Positions 8,450 through 19,000 of a stretch of 64,000 nucleotides of DNA are shown piece after piece. The translations under genes and the position numbers were made by a program. The DNA is taken from assembly GCA_030654835.1 (NCBI GenBank), contig JAURWS010000012.1, forward strand, positions 1 through 64,000. Direction: 5' to 3'. This stretch comes from Gammaproteobacteria bacterium (lineage in GTDB: Bacteria > Pseudomonadota > Gammaproteobacteria > Pseudomonadales > Pseudohongiellaceae). Numbering within the stretch: position 1 is the stretch's first letter; each line of letters opens with the position of its first letter. The notes under the pieces are model-generated. The model was not told the DNA's origin. It made no database searches and saw nothing but the letters and a program-made list of their open reading frames with translations.

Positions 8450-9870
8450 GATTTCTCCGAAGTGCGTGTGTGCAGTTGCCCGCGCGCCATGGACAGCAAT
8501 ATGCCGGGAACGCACAGCGCCGCAGCCAAGGCGAAGCTGAGACGGATGGCGTGTTCCAGCTGCGGGTAGTTTTCGACCGTGAGCGGTGCGTTGCCCATCA
8601 GTAGCGCCAGCATCAGGGAGACCAGCATCATGCTGGCGAGCTGCCCGAGCAACCGCGTGGTGGCCACAGCCCCGGACGCGCTGCCGAGATGGCGTGGTGC
8701 CACCGAGCCCATGATGGCGTTGACGTTGGGCGAGGAGAACAGGGCGAATCCAGTGCCCGTGATCAGCAGCGCCACGGCCAGACTAGTGAGGCTGCTGTCG
8801 CTGTCCAGCGTCGCCAGCACGGCCAGGCCGACAGCCGTGAGTGACATCCCCGCTGTGGCGAGAATGCGCGGTTCCACGCGCTCCGACAAGCGTCCGGCGA
8901 GCGGGGAGAGGACGGCCATGCTGATCGGCTGCAGCATCAGCATCAGACCCGCTTCGGTGGCCGTCAACGTCTTCAGATACTGCAGGTAGAGGCTGAGCAT
9001 GACGACATTCGCATAAGTGGCGGTATACATGATCAGTGACGCCGCACTGGAGAGTGTGAACACCCGGTTGCTGAAGAACAGCCGGACATCCCACAGTGGC
9101 GCGGGGCATTGAAGAGCGTGGCGCACGAAGCCCACGAGGCAGAGGCTGCCTGCGGCGAGGAGGGCCACCCCGGCGGCGCCCGGCAGGCGCGAGACCGCCA
9201 GGCACAGCAGCATGACCGCCGTGCTGTAGAGGAGGGCGCCCCGCAGATCGAAAGGCGTTTGATCGTCGGCGCGCCATTCCCCGGGCACACGCAGCATCCC
9301 GATCAGCAATACCGCCAGCGCCAGTGGCAGTTGCAGCAAAAAGGACCAGCGCCAGCCCAGCGTGTCGATCACAAAGCCGCCGAGCAGTGGGCCTGCCGCC
9401 AACCCGATGTAGATGACCGACACCACCAGCCCCACCACTCGACCGCGTCGCTGCGCCGGGAACACCGAGGCGACCATGGCCATCTGCGTGGCATAGAGCA
9501 TGGCCGCGCTGATGCCCTGCAGGAAGCGCGCGGCGATCAGCATGGGGCCGTTCAGGGAGAGTGCCGCGATGGCAGAGGTGACGATGACGGCCGCCGTTCC
9601 GAGCAGGAAGACGCGCTTGCGGCCGATGCGGTCGGCGAGGCTGCCGAACAGCAGGACAAACATGGCGCTGGCCATCAGAAACGCCAGCGGCACCCAGCTC
9701 AGCGCCACGGCGCTCATCCCCAGATCCGCGCTGATGCCCGGCAGCGCGACATTGGTGGCCGAGAGCATCAACGGCGTCGTGAAGGCATTCAGCAATACCA
9801 TCAGCAGCACCGCGTTTTGCAGTGTGGTGTTGCTGTCAGTGGCGTTGGGAGTTGTCATGGTGCTGGTCAT
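8446..9870 (-). CDS. MFS transporter, DHA2 (EmrB/QacA) type
   Basis: 474 residues with about 14 hydrophobic segments, the size and topology of the DHA2 family of proton-driven drug and metabolite exporters. The loop motif GSLADRIGRKRVFLLG (MFS motif A) follows the second helix, and the segment RFLQGISAAMLYATQMAMVA matches the family's fourth helix. The substrate is unknown. It overlaps the S9 peptidase by four bases and lies upstream of pqqA, so one idea is a PQQ or peptide exporter, but drug efflux is equally possible. A second in-frame ATG lies four codons downstream. The dehydrogenase gene ends 17 bases upstream. Confidence 0.88.
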   Translation of the reverse strand: MTSTMTTPNATDSNTTLQNAVLLMVLLNAFTTPLMLSATNVALPGISADLGMSAVALSWVPLAFLMASAMFVLLFGSLADRIGRKRVFLLGTAAVIVTSAIAALSLNGPMLIAARFLQGISAAMLYATQMAMVASVFPAQRRGRVVGLVVSVIYIGLAAGPLLGGFVIDTLGWRWSFLLQLPLALAVLLIGMLRVPGEWRADDQTPFDLRGALLYSTAVMLLCLAVSRLPGAAGVALLAAGSLCLVGFVRHALQCPAPLWDVRLFFSNRVFTLSSAASLIMYTATYANVVMLSLYLQYLKTLTATEAGLMLMLQPISMAVLSPLAGRLSERVEPRILATAGMSLTAVGLAVLATLDSDSSLTSLAVALLITGTGFALFSSPNVNAIMGSVAPRHLGSASGAVATTRLLGQLASMMLVSLMLALLMGNAPLTVENYPQLEHAIRLSFALAAALCVPGILLSMARGQLHTRTSEKS

Positions 9871-9887
9871 GGTACTGGTTATGAAAA

Positions 9888-10994
9888 TCAGAACAGTATC
9901 ACTGAACGGATGCTCTTGCCCTCGTGCATCAGATCGAACGCCTTGTTGATGTCGCTGAGCGGCATGGTGTGAGTGATCAGCGGATCGATGCGGATCTTGC
10001 CGTTCATGTACCAGTCCACGATCTTGGGCACATCAGTACGGCCGCGTGCGCCTCCGAAGGCACTGCCGCGCCAGGAGCGGCCGGTCACCAGCTGGAAGGG
10101 ACGGGTGGAAATTTCCTGTCCCGCGCCCGCCACCCCGATGATGAAGGACTGGCCCCAGCCCTTGTGCGTGCACTCCAGTGCCTGACGCATGGTCTTCACA
10201 TTGCCGATGCACTCGAAGCTGTAGTCGACGCCGCCCTTGGTCATGTTGATGATCTCGGCGGTAACGTCATCTACCTCCAAGGCATTGACGAAATCGGTCA
10301 TGCCGAACTCCCGTGCCAGCGCCACCTTGGAGGGGTTGATGTCCACGCCGATGATGCGGTCGGCGCCGACCATGCGGGCACCCTGAATCACGTTGAGGCC
10401 GATACCGCCCAGACCAAACACCGCCACGGTGCTTCCGGGCTCCACTTTGGCCTGAAACACCACGGCGCCGATGCCGGTGGTGACGCCGCAGCCGATGTAG
10501 CAGACCTTGTCGAAGGGCGCATCACTGCGGATCTTCGCCACGGCAATCTCTGGCAGTACAGTGAAATTGGAGAAGGTCGAGCAGCCCATGTAATGCAGGA
10601 TAGGCTTGCCGTCCAGCGAGAAGCGGCTGCTGCCATCGGGCATCACGCCGCGCCCCTGGGTCGGGCGGATGGCCTGGCACAGATTGGTCTTCGGGTGCAG
10701 GCAGTATTCGCATTCGCGGCACTCCGGGGTGTAGAGCGGAATCACAGTGTCTCCCACCTTCAGCGATTTCACGCCCGGGCCGACCTCGACGACGACCCCG
10801 GCACCCTCATGGCCGAGAATGACGGGGAAGGCGCCTTCGGGATCATCACCGGACAGCGTGAAGGCATCGGTGTGGCAGACGCCGGTGGCCTTGATCTCGA
10901 TCATGACCTCGCCTGCCTTGGGGCCGTCCAGATCGACCTCGACAACTTCCAACGGTTTGCCAGCAGCAAAGGCAACGGCGGCGCGTGTTTTCAT
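9888..10994 (-). CDS. frmA: S-(hydroxymethyl)glutathione dehydrogenase (class III ADH)
   Basis: Zinc- and NAD-dependent enzyme that oxidises the formaldehyde-glutathione adduct to S-formylglutathione and also reduces S-nitrosoglutathione. 368 residues, the usual length. Motifs: [17 protein letters not shown] and [10 protein letters not shown] (catalytic zinc), [15 protein letters not shown] (structural zinc, four Cys), [10 protein letters not shown] and the Rossmann FGLGGIGL. The start is the ATG at 10994, with AGGA eight bases before it. An ATG six codons upstream is less well placed. It is divergent from purU (110-base gap), and both act on one-carbon units. No esterase gene (frmB) is adjacent. 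Confidence 0.95.
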   Translation of the reverse strand: MKTRAAVAFAAGKPLEVVEVDLDGPKAGEVMIEIKATGVCHTDAFTLSGDDPEGAFPVILGHEGAGVVVEVGPGVKSLKVGDTVIPLYTPECRECEYCLHPKTNLCQAIRPTQGRGVMPDGSSRFSLDGKPILHYMGCSTFSNFTVLPEIAVAKIRSDAPFDKVCYIGCGVTTGIGAVVFQAKVEPGSTVAVFGLGGIGLNVIQGARMVGADRIIGVDINPSKVALAREFGMTDFVNALEVDDVTAEIINMTKGGVDYSFECIGNVKTMRQALECTHKGWGQSFIIGVAGAGQEISTRPFQLVTGRSWRGSAFGGARGRTDVPKIVDWYMNGKIRIDPLITHTMPLSDINKAFDLMHEGKSIRSVILF

Positions 10995-11104
10995 GGTGGA
11001 TTCCTGTGGCATATGGGTAAGCCGCGATTGTAATTAGCGCGGTCCGGTGAGGCAAATAGTGATAACATTTCGCCGCATTAAGAACCACATCAAGAACCGC
11101 GCTT

Positions 11105-11974
11105 ATGAACAAGTCCGAACGTAAAAAATTTGTACTGACCGTATCCTGCCCCGAAGCCAACGGTATTGTCCGAGCCGTCAGTGATTTTCTATTTCAACGT
11201 GGCGCCACCATCAGCGATGCGGCCCAGCATCGAGACCCGGTACTCGACCGTTTCTTCATGCGCGTGGAGTTCGAGGAGGCGGAAGCCGATCTGCCGGGAA
11301 CCGAGAAGCTCGACGAAGACTTCACCGAGATCGGTTCGCACTTCGCCATGCAGTGGAGTTTTTACGATCTGGCGGTCAAGCCCAAGGTGTTGATGGCCGT
11401 CTCCAAGCATGGGCACTGTCTGAACGACATTCTGCATCGCTGGAGCAGTGGCGTGTTGCCTGCCGATATCGTCGGCGTGGTGTCGAATCACGAAGACCTG
11501 CGCGGCATCACCGAGTGGTATGGCATCGATTATCACTACCTGCCCGTGAGTGAAAACAACAAGGACGCACAGGAAGACGAGGTGCTGCGCATCATCGCCA
11601 CCAAGAAAGTGGATCTCCTGGCACTGGCGCGTTACATGCAGATTCTGTCGCCGAAAATGTGCGAGGTCATGGCCGGTCGGGCCATCAATATCCATCACTC
11701 CTTCCTGCCCGGTTTCAAGGGTGCCAACCCTTATCGCCAGGCCTACATGCGTGGCGTGAAGATCATCGGCGCGACGGCGCATTATGTGACGACGGATCTC
11801 GACGAAGGCCCGATCATCGAACAGGCTGTGGAGAAGATCGACCACAACTTCGACATCGACGAACTGGTGCAGATCGGGCGTGACGCCGAGTGTGCGGCGT
11901 TTGCGCGTGCGGTCAAATGGCACTGTGAACATCGCATCATCGTCAACGGCAACAAGACGGTGGTGTTCAAGTAG
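11105..11974 (+). CDS. purU: PurU, formyltetrahydrofolate deformylase
   Basis: Hydrolyses 10-formyl-THF to formate and THF, balancing the one-carbon pool. 289 residues: an N-terminal ACT domain (about 7-90, VLTVSCPEANGIVRAVSDFL) and a C-terminal formyltransferase fold. The active-site region reads INIHHSFLPGFKGANPYRQAYMRGVK, followed by IGATAHYVTTDLDEGPIIEQ, with the family's Asn, His and Asp. It is divergent from the formaldehyde dehydrogenase gene, and its last eight bases overlap the 3' end of the convergent EAL-domain gene. Confidence 0.96.
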   Translation: MNKSERKKFVLTVSCPEANGIVRAVSDFLFQRGATISDAAQHRDPVLDRFFMRVEFEEAEADLPGTEKLDEDFTEIGSHFAMQWSFYDLAVKPKVLMAVSKHGHCLNDILHRWSSGVLPADIVGVVSNHEDLRGITEWYGIDYHYLPVSENNKDAQEDEVLRIIATKKVDLLALARYMQILSPKMCEVMAGRAINIHHSFLPGFKGANPYRQAYMRGVKIIGATAHYVTTDLDEGPIIEQAVEKIDHNFDIDELVQIGRDAECAAFARAVKWHCEHRIIVNGNKTVVFK

Positions 11975-14186
11975 GGGATTTCTCCAGCAGGTGCGCCAAC
12001 TGCTCCAGAGGCATCGGTTTGGCAAAGTAGTAACCCTGCGCCTCCTGACAGCCCATGTCGCGCATGGCGGCTTCCTGTTCAGCCGTCTCGACGCCTTCCG
12101 CAATCGTCAGGAGCCCCAGCTGTCGGCCTAGATGCACGATGGTCTCGGCAATCGCTGCACCGTCCTCCGTCGCCAGATCCCGCACGAAGCTGGCATCTAC
12201 CTTGATCTTGTCGAGCGGCAGTCGGCGCAGATAATTCAGCGATGAGTAGCCTGTGCCGAAGTCGTCGACGGAAACCTGCACGCCCAGCGATTTGAGTTTT
12301 CGCAGGCCTTGAATCATGGCCTCGGGGTCATCCATGAGCACCGATTCGGTGATCTCCAACTCCAGTTCGCCCTCCTCAATCTGGTAGCGCTGCAGGGCAT
12401 TGGCGACCTGGGCAATGAAGGCCGGGCTGCGAAATTGCGGCATGGAGACGTTCACCGCGATGCGCATGCCGGTGATTCCCCCCGCACGGAATTGCGCGAG
12501 CTGCGCGCAGGCCTGCTCCAGCACCCAGGCGCCAATCGAGACGATGAGTCCTGAATATTCGGCGATCGGAATGAAGACCCCGGGGGGAATGTAACTGCCA
12601 TCTTCCTGTGGCCAGCGCAACAACGCCTCCAGACAGACGATGCGACGGGTCTGCAGATCGTACTGGGGCTGATACCAGATGCTGAGCTTCTGCAGCGCGA
12701 AATCGACACGCAACTGGCGGATCATCTGCAGCCGCTGTTCCTTGGCCTCTTCCATCTGCGGGACGTAATAATCGAAGTGCCGGATGGTTCTCTTCTTGGC
12801 GCTGTTCAGGGCGATATACACGCGCTTGAGCATGATCAGCCCCTGGGTTCCCAAATCGCGCAGGCGCCCCAGTCCGATGGTGGCGTTGATGGTCAGAACC
12901 TGATCGCGGGTATTGAAGGGCGATTCAAAAACCGCCAGTACCGACTGTGGCGAGAGATTGAACTCGTCGCCGATGGCACCGAAGACGTCGGCATCCACGC
13001 GCGCGATCACCGCATCCGTGCCAAACGCCATGCGCAGGCGATTGGCCACCGAGATCAGCAATTCATTGCCGATCTCCTGGCCGAGGCCGTCGTTGATGTC
13101 GGAGAAGTGATCGATGTCTATCAACACGGCGACTTGAGGAGATTCCTCACTGTTCTGACGCTGCTGCAGCAGGCGTGTGAATTCATTGCGGTTGGCGAGC
13201 TTGGTCAGAGGGTCCATATAAGCAGTGTTGCGCAGCTTCTGGAACAGCTTCACATTCTCATAACCAATGGCGATGTTGGTGAGAAACACCTGCAGCAATT
13301 TCCTGTTGTCTTCCGAGACGGTTTGAGTGGTCTGCAGATAGACGGCGGCGGCGCCGCTCTGACTGCCGAGGTAGAGCACCGTCTCATTGTCGGTATAAAG
13401 GTTCTGCTTGCTCTTCATGCAGGTCTCGATGAGTTCGCCGATGTGGCGATCCTGCAGGTTGCTCAAGCGTTGCCGGATAAAAGGGGCATAAGACCCGGCT
13501 GCGCCGAGAATATAAATGTCTTCGTTGCGCTCATCCTCTTCGTGATGAGTCTGTGCGCAGAGTATGCCCTCGGCGTGCAGGCCGAGCAGGGAACATATCT
13601 GGGTAATCACGCCCTCGGAGAATTCCTGCAGTGAGTGCTGCTCCAACAGACTGGCGCCGGCCTTGATGATCTTCTGCAGGCCGATGCGGTGCTGGTTGAT
13701 GCTGCGGATCTGTTGATAGGAGCGGATGGAAGAGACCATCAGCGTGGTCAGCGCGCTGTGTGTCAGTTCGGCCTTGGTCTTGTAATCGTTGATGTCATAG
13801 TCGTGAATCACCAGCTCTTCGGGGGCATAGCCCGGCTGTCCGGTGCGCAGAATGATCCTGATCTCATCCAGACCCAGCACATTTCTGATTTGGCGCACCG
13901 CCTGCAGTCCGGCACCATCACTCTCCATGACGACATCGAGCAGCAGCACGGCGATGTTCTTTTCCCGGGAGAGAATTTCCAGACACTCGGCGGCCGACGT
14001 GGCGTGCAGCAGTTCCAGTGGCCTGCCCAGCACTTCAAGCCGGTCCAACGCAAGACGAGTGACTTGATGAACTTCGTCGTCATCGTCCACGATCAGCACT
14101 CGCCAGCTATCCCCGTGCCGCCGTGCGGGGCTGGTCTTCACCGGTTCCTCCGGACGGAATTTGATCAGGTCGCTGTCAGGAGTCAT
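11967..14186 (-). CDS. response regulator: REC, DUF3369, degenerate GGDEF, EAL
   Basis: 739 residues. Receiver domain at about 28-150 (WRVLIVDDDDEVHQ, phospho-acceptor Asp in LLLDVVMESD), then a DUF3369-like sensor region (about 165-315), a GGDEF-fold domain and a C-terminal EAL domain. The cyclase loop reads RVDADVFGAI instead of GGDEF, so cyclase activity is unlikely. The EAL domain keeps EALLRW, NVS, EITES, DDFGTG, KVDASF and AEGVET, so it should hydrolyse c-di-GMP. The ATG at 14186 with GAGG upstream overlaps the kinase gene by 11 bases. The long frame upstream lies in the kinase. The two probably form a phosphorelay that lowers c-di-GMP. Confidence 0.9.
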   Translation of the reverse strand: MTPDSDLIKFRPEEPVKTSPARRHGDSWRVLIVDDDDEVHQVTRLALDRLEVLGRPLELLHATSAAECLEILSREKNIAVLLLDVVMESDGAGLQAVRQIRNVLGLDEIRIILRTGQPGYAPEELVIHDYDINDYKTKAELTHSALTTLMVSSIRSYQQIRSINQHRIGLQKIIKAGASLLEQHSLQEFSEGVITQICSLLGLHAEGILCAQTHHEEDERNEDIYILGAAGSYAPFIRQRLSNLQDRHIGELIETCMKSKQNLYTDNETVLYLGSQSGAAAVYLQTTQTVSEDNRKLLQVFLTNIAIGYENVKLFQKLRNTAYMDPLTKLANRNEFTRLLQQRQNSEESPQVAVLIDIDHFSDINDGLGQEIGNELLISVANRLRMAFGTDAVIARVDADVFGAIGDEFNLSPQSVLAVFESPFNTRDQVLTINATIGLGRLRDLGTQGLIMLKRVYIALNSAKKRTIRHFDYYVPQMEEAKEQRLQMIRQLRVDFALQKLSIWYQPQYDLQTRRIVCLEALLRWPQEDGSYIPPGVFIPIAEYSGLIVSIGAWVLEQACAQLAQFRAGGITGMRIAVNVSMPQFRSPAFIAQVANALQRYQIEEGELELEITESVLMDDPEAMIQGLRKLKSLGVQVSVDDFGTGYSSLNYLRRLPLDKIKVDASFVRDLATEDGAAIAETIVHLGRQLGLLTIAEGVETAEQEAAMRDMGCQEAQGYYFAKPMPLEQLAHLLEKSPT

Positions 14187-15897
14187 ATGGCGAACCTCTG
14201 CGATCCTGCCGTTCGCGCTGGCGCCGCTCCGGCGCCTCCCGAGGCAGGGTGATGATGAAACGTACGCCCTTGCGGGTCTTCTCATCCAACCGGATGTCTC
14301 CCCCCAGCATATCGGTGACGATGTTGTAGGCAATGTGCAAACCGAGGCCGCTGCCGCCTCTGCCCAATTGGGTGGTGAAGAAGGGGTCGAAGATGCGGTT
14401 GCGAATGTCCATGGCGATGCCGCGGCCGTTATCGCTGTATTCCATCTCGACGTGCTCGTCGTCGGTTTTCCTGACGATGATCTGCAGCAAGCCGCTCTCG
14501 CCAGGCTCGAAGGCATGAGCCAGCGAGTTCATGACCAGATTGGTGATCACCTGCCCGAGCGGGCCGGGATAGGAGTTCATCAGCAGATGCGGTGGCACGT
14601 CGACCTCCAGAGTGTGGGGCGTATGCTTGACCTGAGGCTTCAGCGTTGCCACCAGTTCGTCGATCATCACCGAGAGGCTGAAGCTGCGACGGCGCTCACT
14701 GGTCTGGTCAACCGCCACCTGTTTGAAGTTCTTCACGAGGTCGGTGGCGCGGCGAATGTTCTGTTCGATGATGCGCGTGCTTTCGGTCGCCGATTCCAGA
14801 TAGTCGCTCAGCTCGGAATACTTCAGATTGTTGTCGTCGAGCAGCTTGCGCACCTGCGCCGTGCGGCTCTGCAGCACGGTGGCGGCCATCAGGCTGTTGC
14901 CGACCGGTGTGTTCAGTTCATGAGAGATACCCGCCACCATGCCACCAAGCGCAGCCATGCGGCCCTGCTGGATCATCTTGCCCTGGGTGTCCTCAAGCTC
15001 TTCGGATTTCTGCCGCACCTGTCGTTCGATACGTTGCTGCTGGCGCAAAAGGTTATGGATGATCAGGGTCACCAGCGCGGTGATGGCCAGGCCGATGATG
15101 ATGGACGCATAAACCAGTCGGTAATTCACCGGGTTGCCGTTGTCTGCGTCGAACTGCCAGATCAGCTCCCAGCTGTACAGCCCCATGTCGATCTGTGTGC
15201 GATGCGACAGCTCCGCCGGAGTGTTTAGCGGTGGCAGGCTGGAGTGGTTGATCTCTGGATTTTCTGGATGATAGACCTCCAGGCTGGTGCCACTGGAGAT
15301 GAAATCGACGGTCACATCGGCGAGCAGGTGGCTGAAATCTATCAGGCAAACGAGCACGCCCTCAATGCCCGCGTTGGGGACGGCAATCGCCAGCGGCAGG
15401 TAGCTGACATCATCGATCTGGAACAGGCCGCCTGTGACGATGGCGGGTTTGCTGTTCAGGGCTTGTTCGATAGTGGGAATCAGGCGTTCGTCGATGGTGT
15501 AGAACTGCCCGGTTGGCAGAATGTCCAGGTCTCCAGAACCCTGTTGCACCTGATATGAGCCGTCCGCTGCTGCCGTGACAAATGCCAGTGACAGAACGGG
15601 GTCGCGCGTCGTGGAGGCAACCAGTTGCGCCGTGGAGGCGATCAGCTCGTCCTGGGTGACTTCCGTGGAGCCAAAATAGAGGATGGACATGGCCACCAGA
15701 GGTTCGCGTTCACGCTCCACTCGATAGTTGAGTTCAGCACTCAGCCGTTCGGCCTCGGTGATCGCCTCGGTCTGCCAGTTCTGGAATGCCGCACGGGCGA
15801 GCAGCCACCCTACGAATGCTGTGATGGTAACGCCCGTCGCGATGACACTGCCGCGAATGAAGATACGCTGGACTTTGTTTTTGTTGTCCTTGAACAC
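14176..15897 (-). CDS. membrane sensor histidine kinase
   Basis: 573 residues. Two transmembrane segments (about 17-38 and 262-282) enclose a periplasmic sensor of about 220 residues that resembles CHASE-type domains. A coiled coil (about 285-312, RQQQRIERQVRQKSEELEDT) leads to the HisKA helix with the phospho-acceptor His326 in GISHELNTPVG. The ATPase domain has the N box (NLVMNSLAHAF), G1 (DNGRGI), F box (DPFFTTQ) and G2 (GGSGLGL). The next gene, a REC-EAL regulator, overlaps its end, which makes a cognate pair likely. The signal sensed is unknown. Confidence 0.9.
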   Translation of the reverse strand: MFKDNKNKVQRIFIRGSVIATGVTITAFVGWLLARAAFQNWQTEAITEAERLSAELNYRVEREREPLVAMSILYFGSTEVTQDELIASTAQLVASTTRDPVLSLAFVTAAADGSYQVQQGSGDLDILPTGQFYTIDERLIPTIEQALNSKPAIVTGGLFQIDDVSYLPLAIAVPNAGIEGVLVCLIDFSHLLADVTVDFISSGTSLEVYHPENPEINHSSLPPLNTPAELSHRTQIDMGLYSWELIWQFDADNGNPVNYRLVYASIIIGLAITALVTLIIHNLLRQQQRIERQVRQKSEELEDTQGKMIQQGRMAALGGMVAGISHELNTPVGNSLMAATVLQSRTAQVRKLLDDNNLKYSELSDYLESATESTRIIEQNIRRATDLVKNFKQVAVDQTSERRRSFSLSVMIDELVATLKPQVKHTPHTLEVDVPPHLLMNSYPGPLGQVITNLVMNSLAHAFEPGESGLLQIIVRKTDDEHVEMEYSDNGRGIAMDIRNRIFDPFFTTQLGRGGSGLGLHIAYNIVTDMLGGDIRLDEKTRKGVRFIITLPREAPERRQRERQDRRGSPYDS

Positions 15898-16041
15898 TGG
15901 ATTCGATCCCGAATTCCTGCACTTAAGTCAGAGTTGCTGTGCTGCGAAAGCCTTCCAGGGAGCAGCGAGGCTATCATAGCCCGGCTGCCGAGAGAGGGGG
16001 AAGCTTTTACTGGACACTTTTTGTTCGATGCCAGTTGCGCG

Positions 16042-19000
16042 TCAGACCAGCAAGCGCGCCAGGTGGATTCCGGTGTGGGATTTCTTCTTCGCAATCAGGC
16101 TGCGCGGCTCACCCTGGGCGACGAGCCTGCCACCACCAGCACCACCCTCAGGCCCCATGTCGATGACCCAATCCGCTTCGGCTATAACATCCAGATTGTG
16201 TTCAATAACGATGACGCTGTTGCCGGAATCCACCAGCCGGTGCAGGACCCGCAGCAATTTCTCCACGTCGGCCATATGCAGGCCGACGGTGGGTTCATCC
16301 AGAATATACAGGCTGTGTGTGGTGGTATTGCGGCGCAATTGTACCGATGGTTTTGCCTTGGCCAGTTCAGCGACGAGCTTGATGCGCTGCGCTTCTCCTC
16401 CACTCAGCGTAGGGCTTTGCTGGCCAAGGGTCAGGTAGCCCAGGCCAACATCCTGCAGCAGACTGAGCGGATGATGCACGAGCGGCACGGGCGCAAAGAA
16501 CTCGACGGCCTCGTCGATATTCATCGCCAGCACCTCGCCGATATGCTTGTCCTTGTAGCGCACATTGAGCGTGTCTTCGTTGAAGCGCCAGCCGTGACAT
16601 TCCTCGCAATTCACGCGCACGTCCGGGAGGAAATTCATCTCGATGCGCCGCATGCCGTTGCCAGAGCACGTCTCGCAGCGCCCGCCTGCCACATTGAAGG
16701 AGAAACGGCCCGGACCATAGCCACGCAGACGTGCGTCGACGGTGTCGGCGAACAGCTTGCGGATGATGTCGAAGATGCCGATGTAACTGGCCGGGCAGGA
16801 GCGTGGTGTCTTGCCGATAGGGGTCTGGTCGACTTGTAACAGGCGGTCGACGTTCTGCCAGCCGAGCAGTGTTTCGCAACCGTGCCATGCCGCCTGCTTT
16901 CTGCGCGAGCCCCGGGTCTGTAGTGCCTGCCGCAGATTGTCGAAGAGGACGCCGCGAATCAGGCTGCTCTTGCCGCTGCCGCTGACACCACTGATGGCGA
17001 CGAGGCGACGCAGCGGAATATCTAGGCTCAGATTGCGCAGGTTGTGCAGTGTCGCTTTCTCGATACGCAGCGCCTCGCCCTGCCATCGAGCCCGTGCCTC
17101 GTCATTGCGCAGATCGGCGAGTGGATGGCGCAATGGGTTGGCGAGGAAGCGCCCGGTCAGAGAACGTTTGTTTTTCTTCAGCTGTGCCAGTGTGCCCTGT
17201 GCGACGATCTCGCCGCCACGGCTGCCCGCACCCGGACCGACGTCGATGATATGGTCAGCCTCCGCCATGGTGGCATCGTCGTGCTCGACGACGATCACCG
17301 TGTTGCCGTGTTGCTGCAGTTCGCGCAGCGTGCTGATGAGCAGGGCGTTGTCGCGCGCATGCAGCCCGATTGTCGGTTCATCAAGGATGTAGCAGACCCC
17401 TTGCAGGTTGGAGCCGAGCTGGGAGGCGAGCCGGATGCGTTGGGCCTCGCCACCACTCAGCGACGGCGCGGCGCGGTTCAGGCTCAGGTAGCCGAGGCCC
17501 ACCTTGTTGAGGAAACTCAGCCGTGAGCGCAATTCCGGCAAGAGGTCGCGGGCGATGGCCGTCTCCTTCTTGTCGAAGCGGAATTTGCCGACCTGCTGCT
17601 CGGCGTCCTGCACCGAGAGTCCGGTGAAATCTGCAATCGAGCGGCCTTCGAGGCGCACCGCCAGCGCTGTCGGGTTGAGGCGGTGACCGTCGCAGGAGGG
17701 ACAGCAGATGCGTGCGGGCGGCTGCTCGTCCTTGTCCTCGGGTGTCTCCAGCCAGACCTCTTCCTCGCCGGTCTGCTCCTCGGTGAAACTGGGGATGATC
17801 TCGCCGGTGCCGAAGCAGGTGTTGCACCACCCATGTTTCGAGTTGTAGGAGAACAGGCGGGGGTCGAGTTCGTCGAAACTGTCGCCGCAGGAGGGGCAGG
17901 CACGCCGGGTCGAGAACAGTATGTCCGCGCGGCGGTCACCCTGTGTAGCTTTGGCGGAAGCGACGATCAGCAGGCCATTGCCCAGTTCGAGAGTCTGATC
18001 GAGCAGTGCCGCCAGTGCCGCTTCATCGCGGGCGCTGACCTTGCAGGAGCCGGTCAGAATCTCGATGTCGTGTTCCTTGTAACGGTCGGGCAGGGCCCAG
18101 GGATCGCTGTCGACGTAATGGCCGTCGCTGCGCATCCGCGCATAACCTCGGCTCGTCGCCCACGCCGCCAGCTCCTTGTAGACGCCCTTGCGGCCGACCA
18201 CCATCGGGGCCAGCAAATGCACCTGCTGGCCTTTCCAGTCGGTCAGGATGCGCGCCAGGATCATGTCGCGGCTCTGCGGCGCGATGGCCTCGTCGCAGCG
18301 CGGACAGTGCTGTGTGCCCAGCTTCACGAACAGCAGACGCAGGAAGTGATAGATCTCCGTGAGAGTTGCCACGGTGCTCTTGCGGCCACCACGACTGGTG
18401 CGCTGTTCAATCGCGACTGTGGGCGGAATGCCGTGAATCGCGTCGACGTCCGGCCGGGTCGCAGGTTGCACGAACTGGCGGGCATAGGCGTTGAGCGATT
18501 CCAGATAGCGGCGCTGGCCTTCCCCGAAAATGATGTCGAAGGCGAGGGTGCTCTTGCCGCTGCCGCTGACGCCGGTGATGACGGTGAATTTGTTCCACGG
18601 AATGCTGACGTCGATATTCTTGAGGTTGTGCTCGCGGGCGTGGTGAATCTGGATAACCCTGACCGGCGCGACGGTTGGCAGCGCAGTCGCCGCTTCCTGT
18701 ATCAGCGCCGCAGCGCGGCCACGAGTATTCTGCAGACTCTGTTCGTACTCGCGCAGGGCCTGTGCCGTGAGCCCCTTGCCGTGCAGCAGGAACTCCTGCG
18801 GGGTGCCTTCCGCCACCAGCATGCCGCCCTTGTCTCCGCCTTCTGGTCCAATGTCGATCAGCCAGTCTGCGGCGCGAATCACGTCCAGGTTGTGCTCGAT
18901 GATGAGCAGGGAATGCCCGGCGTCGAGGAGCTTGCGGAAGGCGCTCATCAGCACGCTGATGTCGTGAAAATGCAGGCCGGTGGTCGGCTCGTCGAACAAG

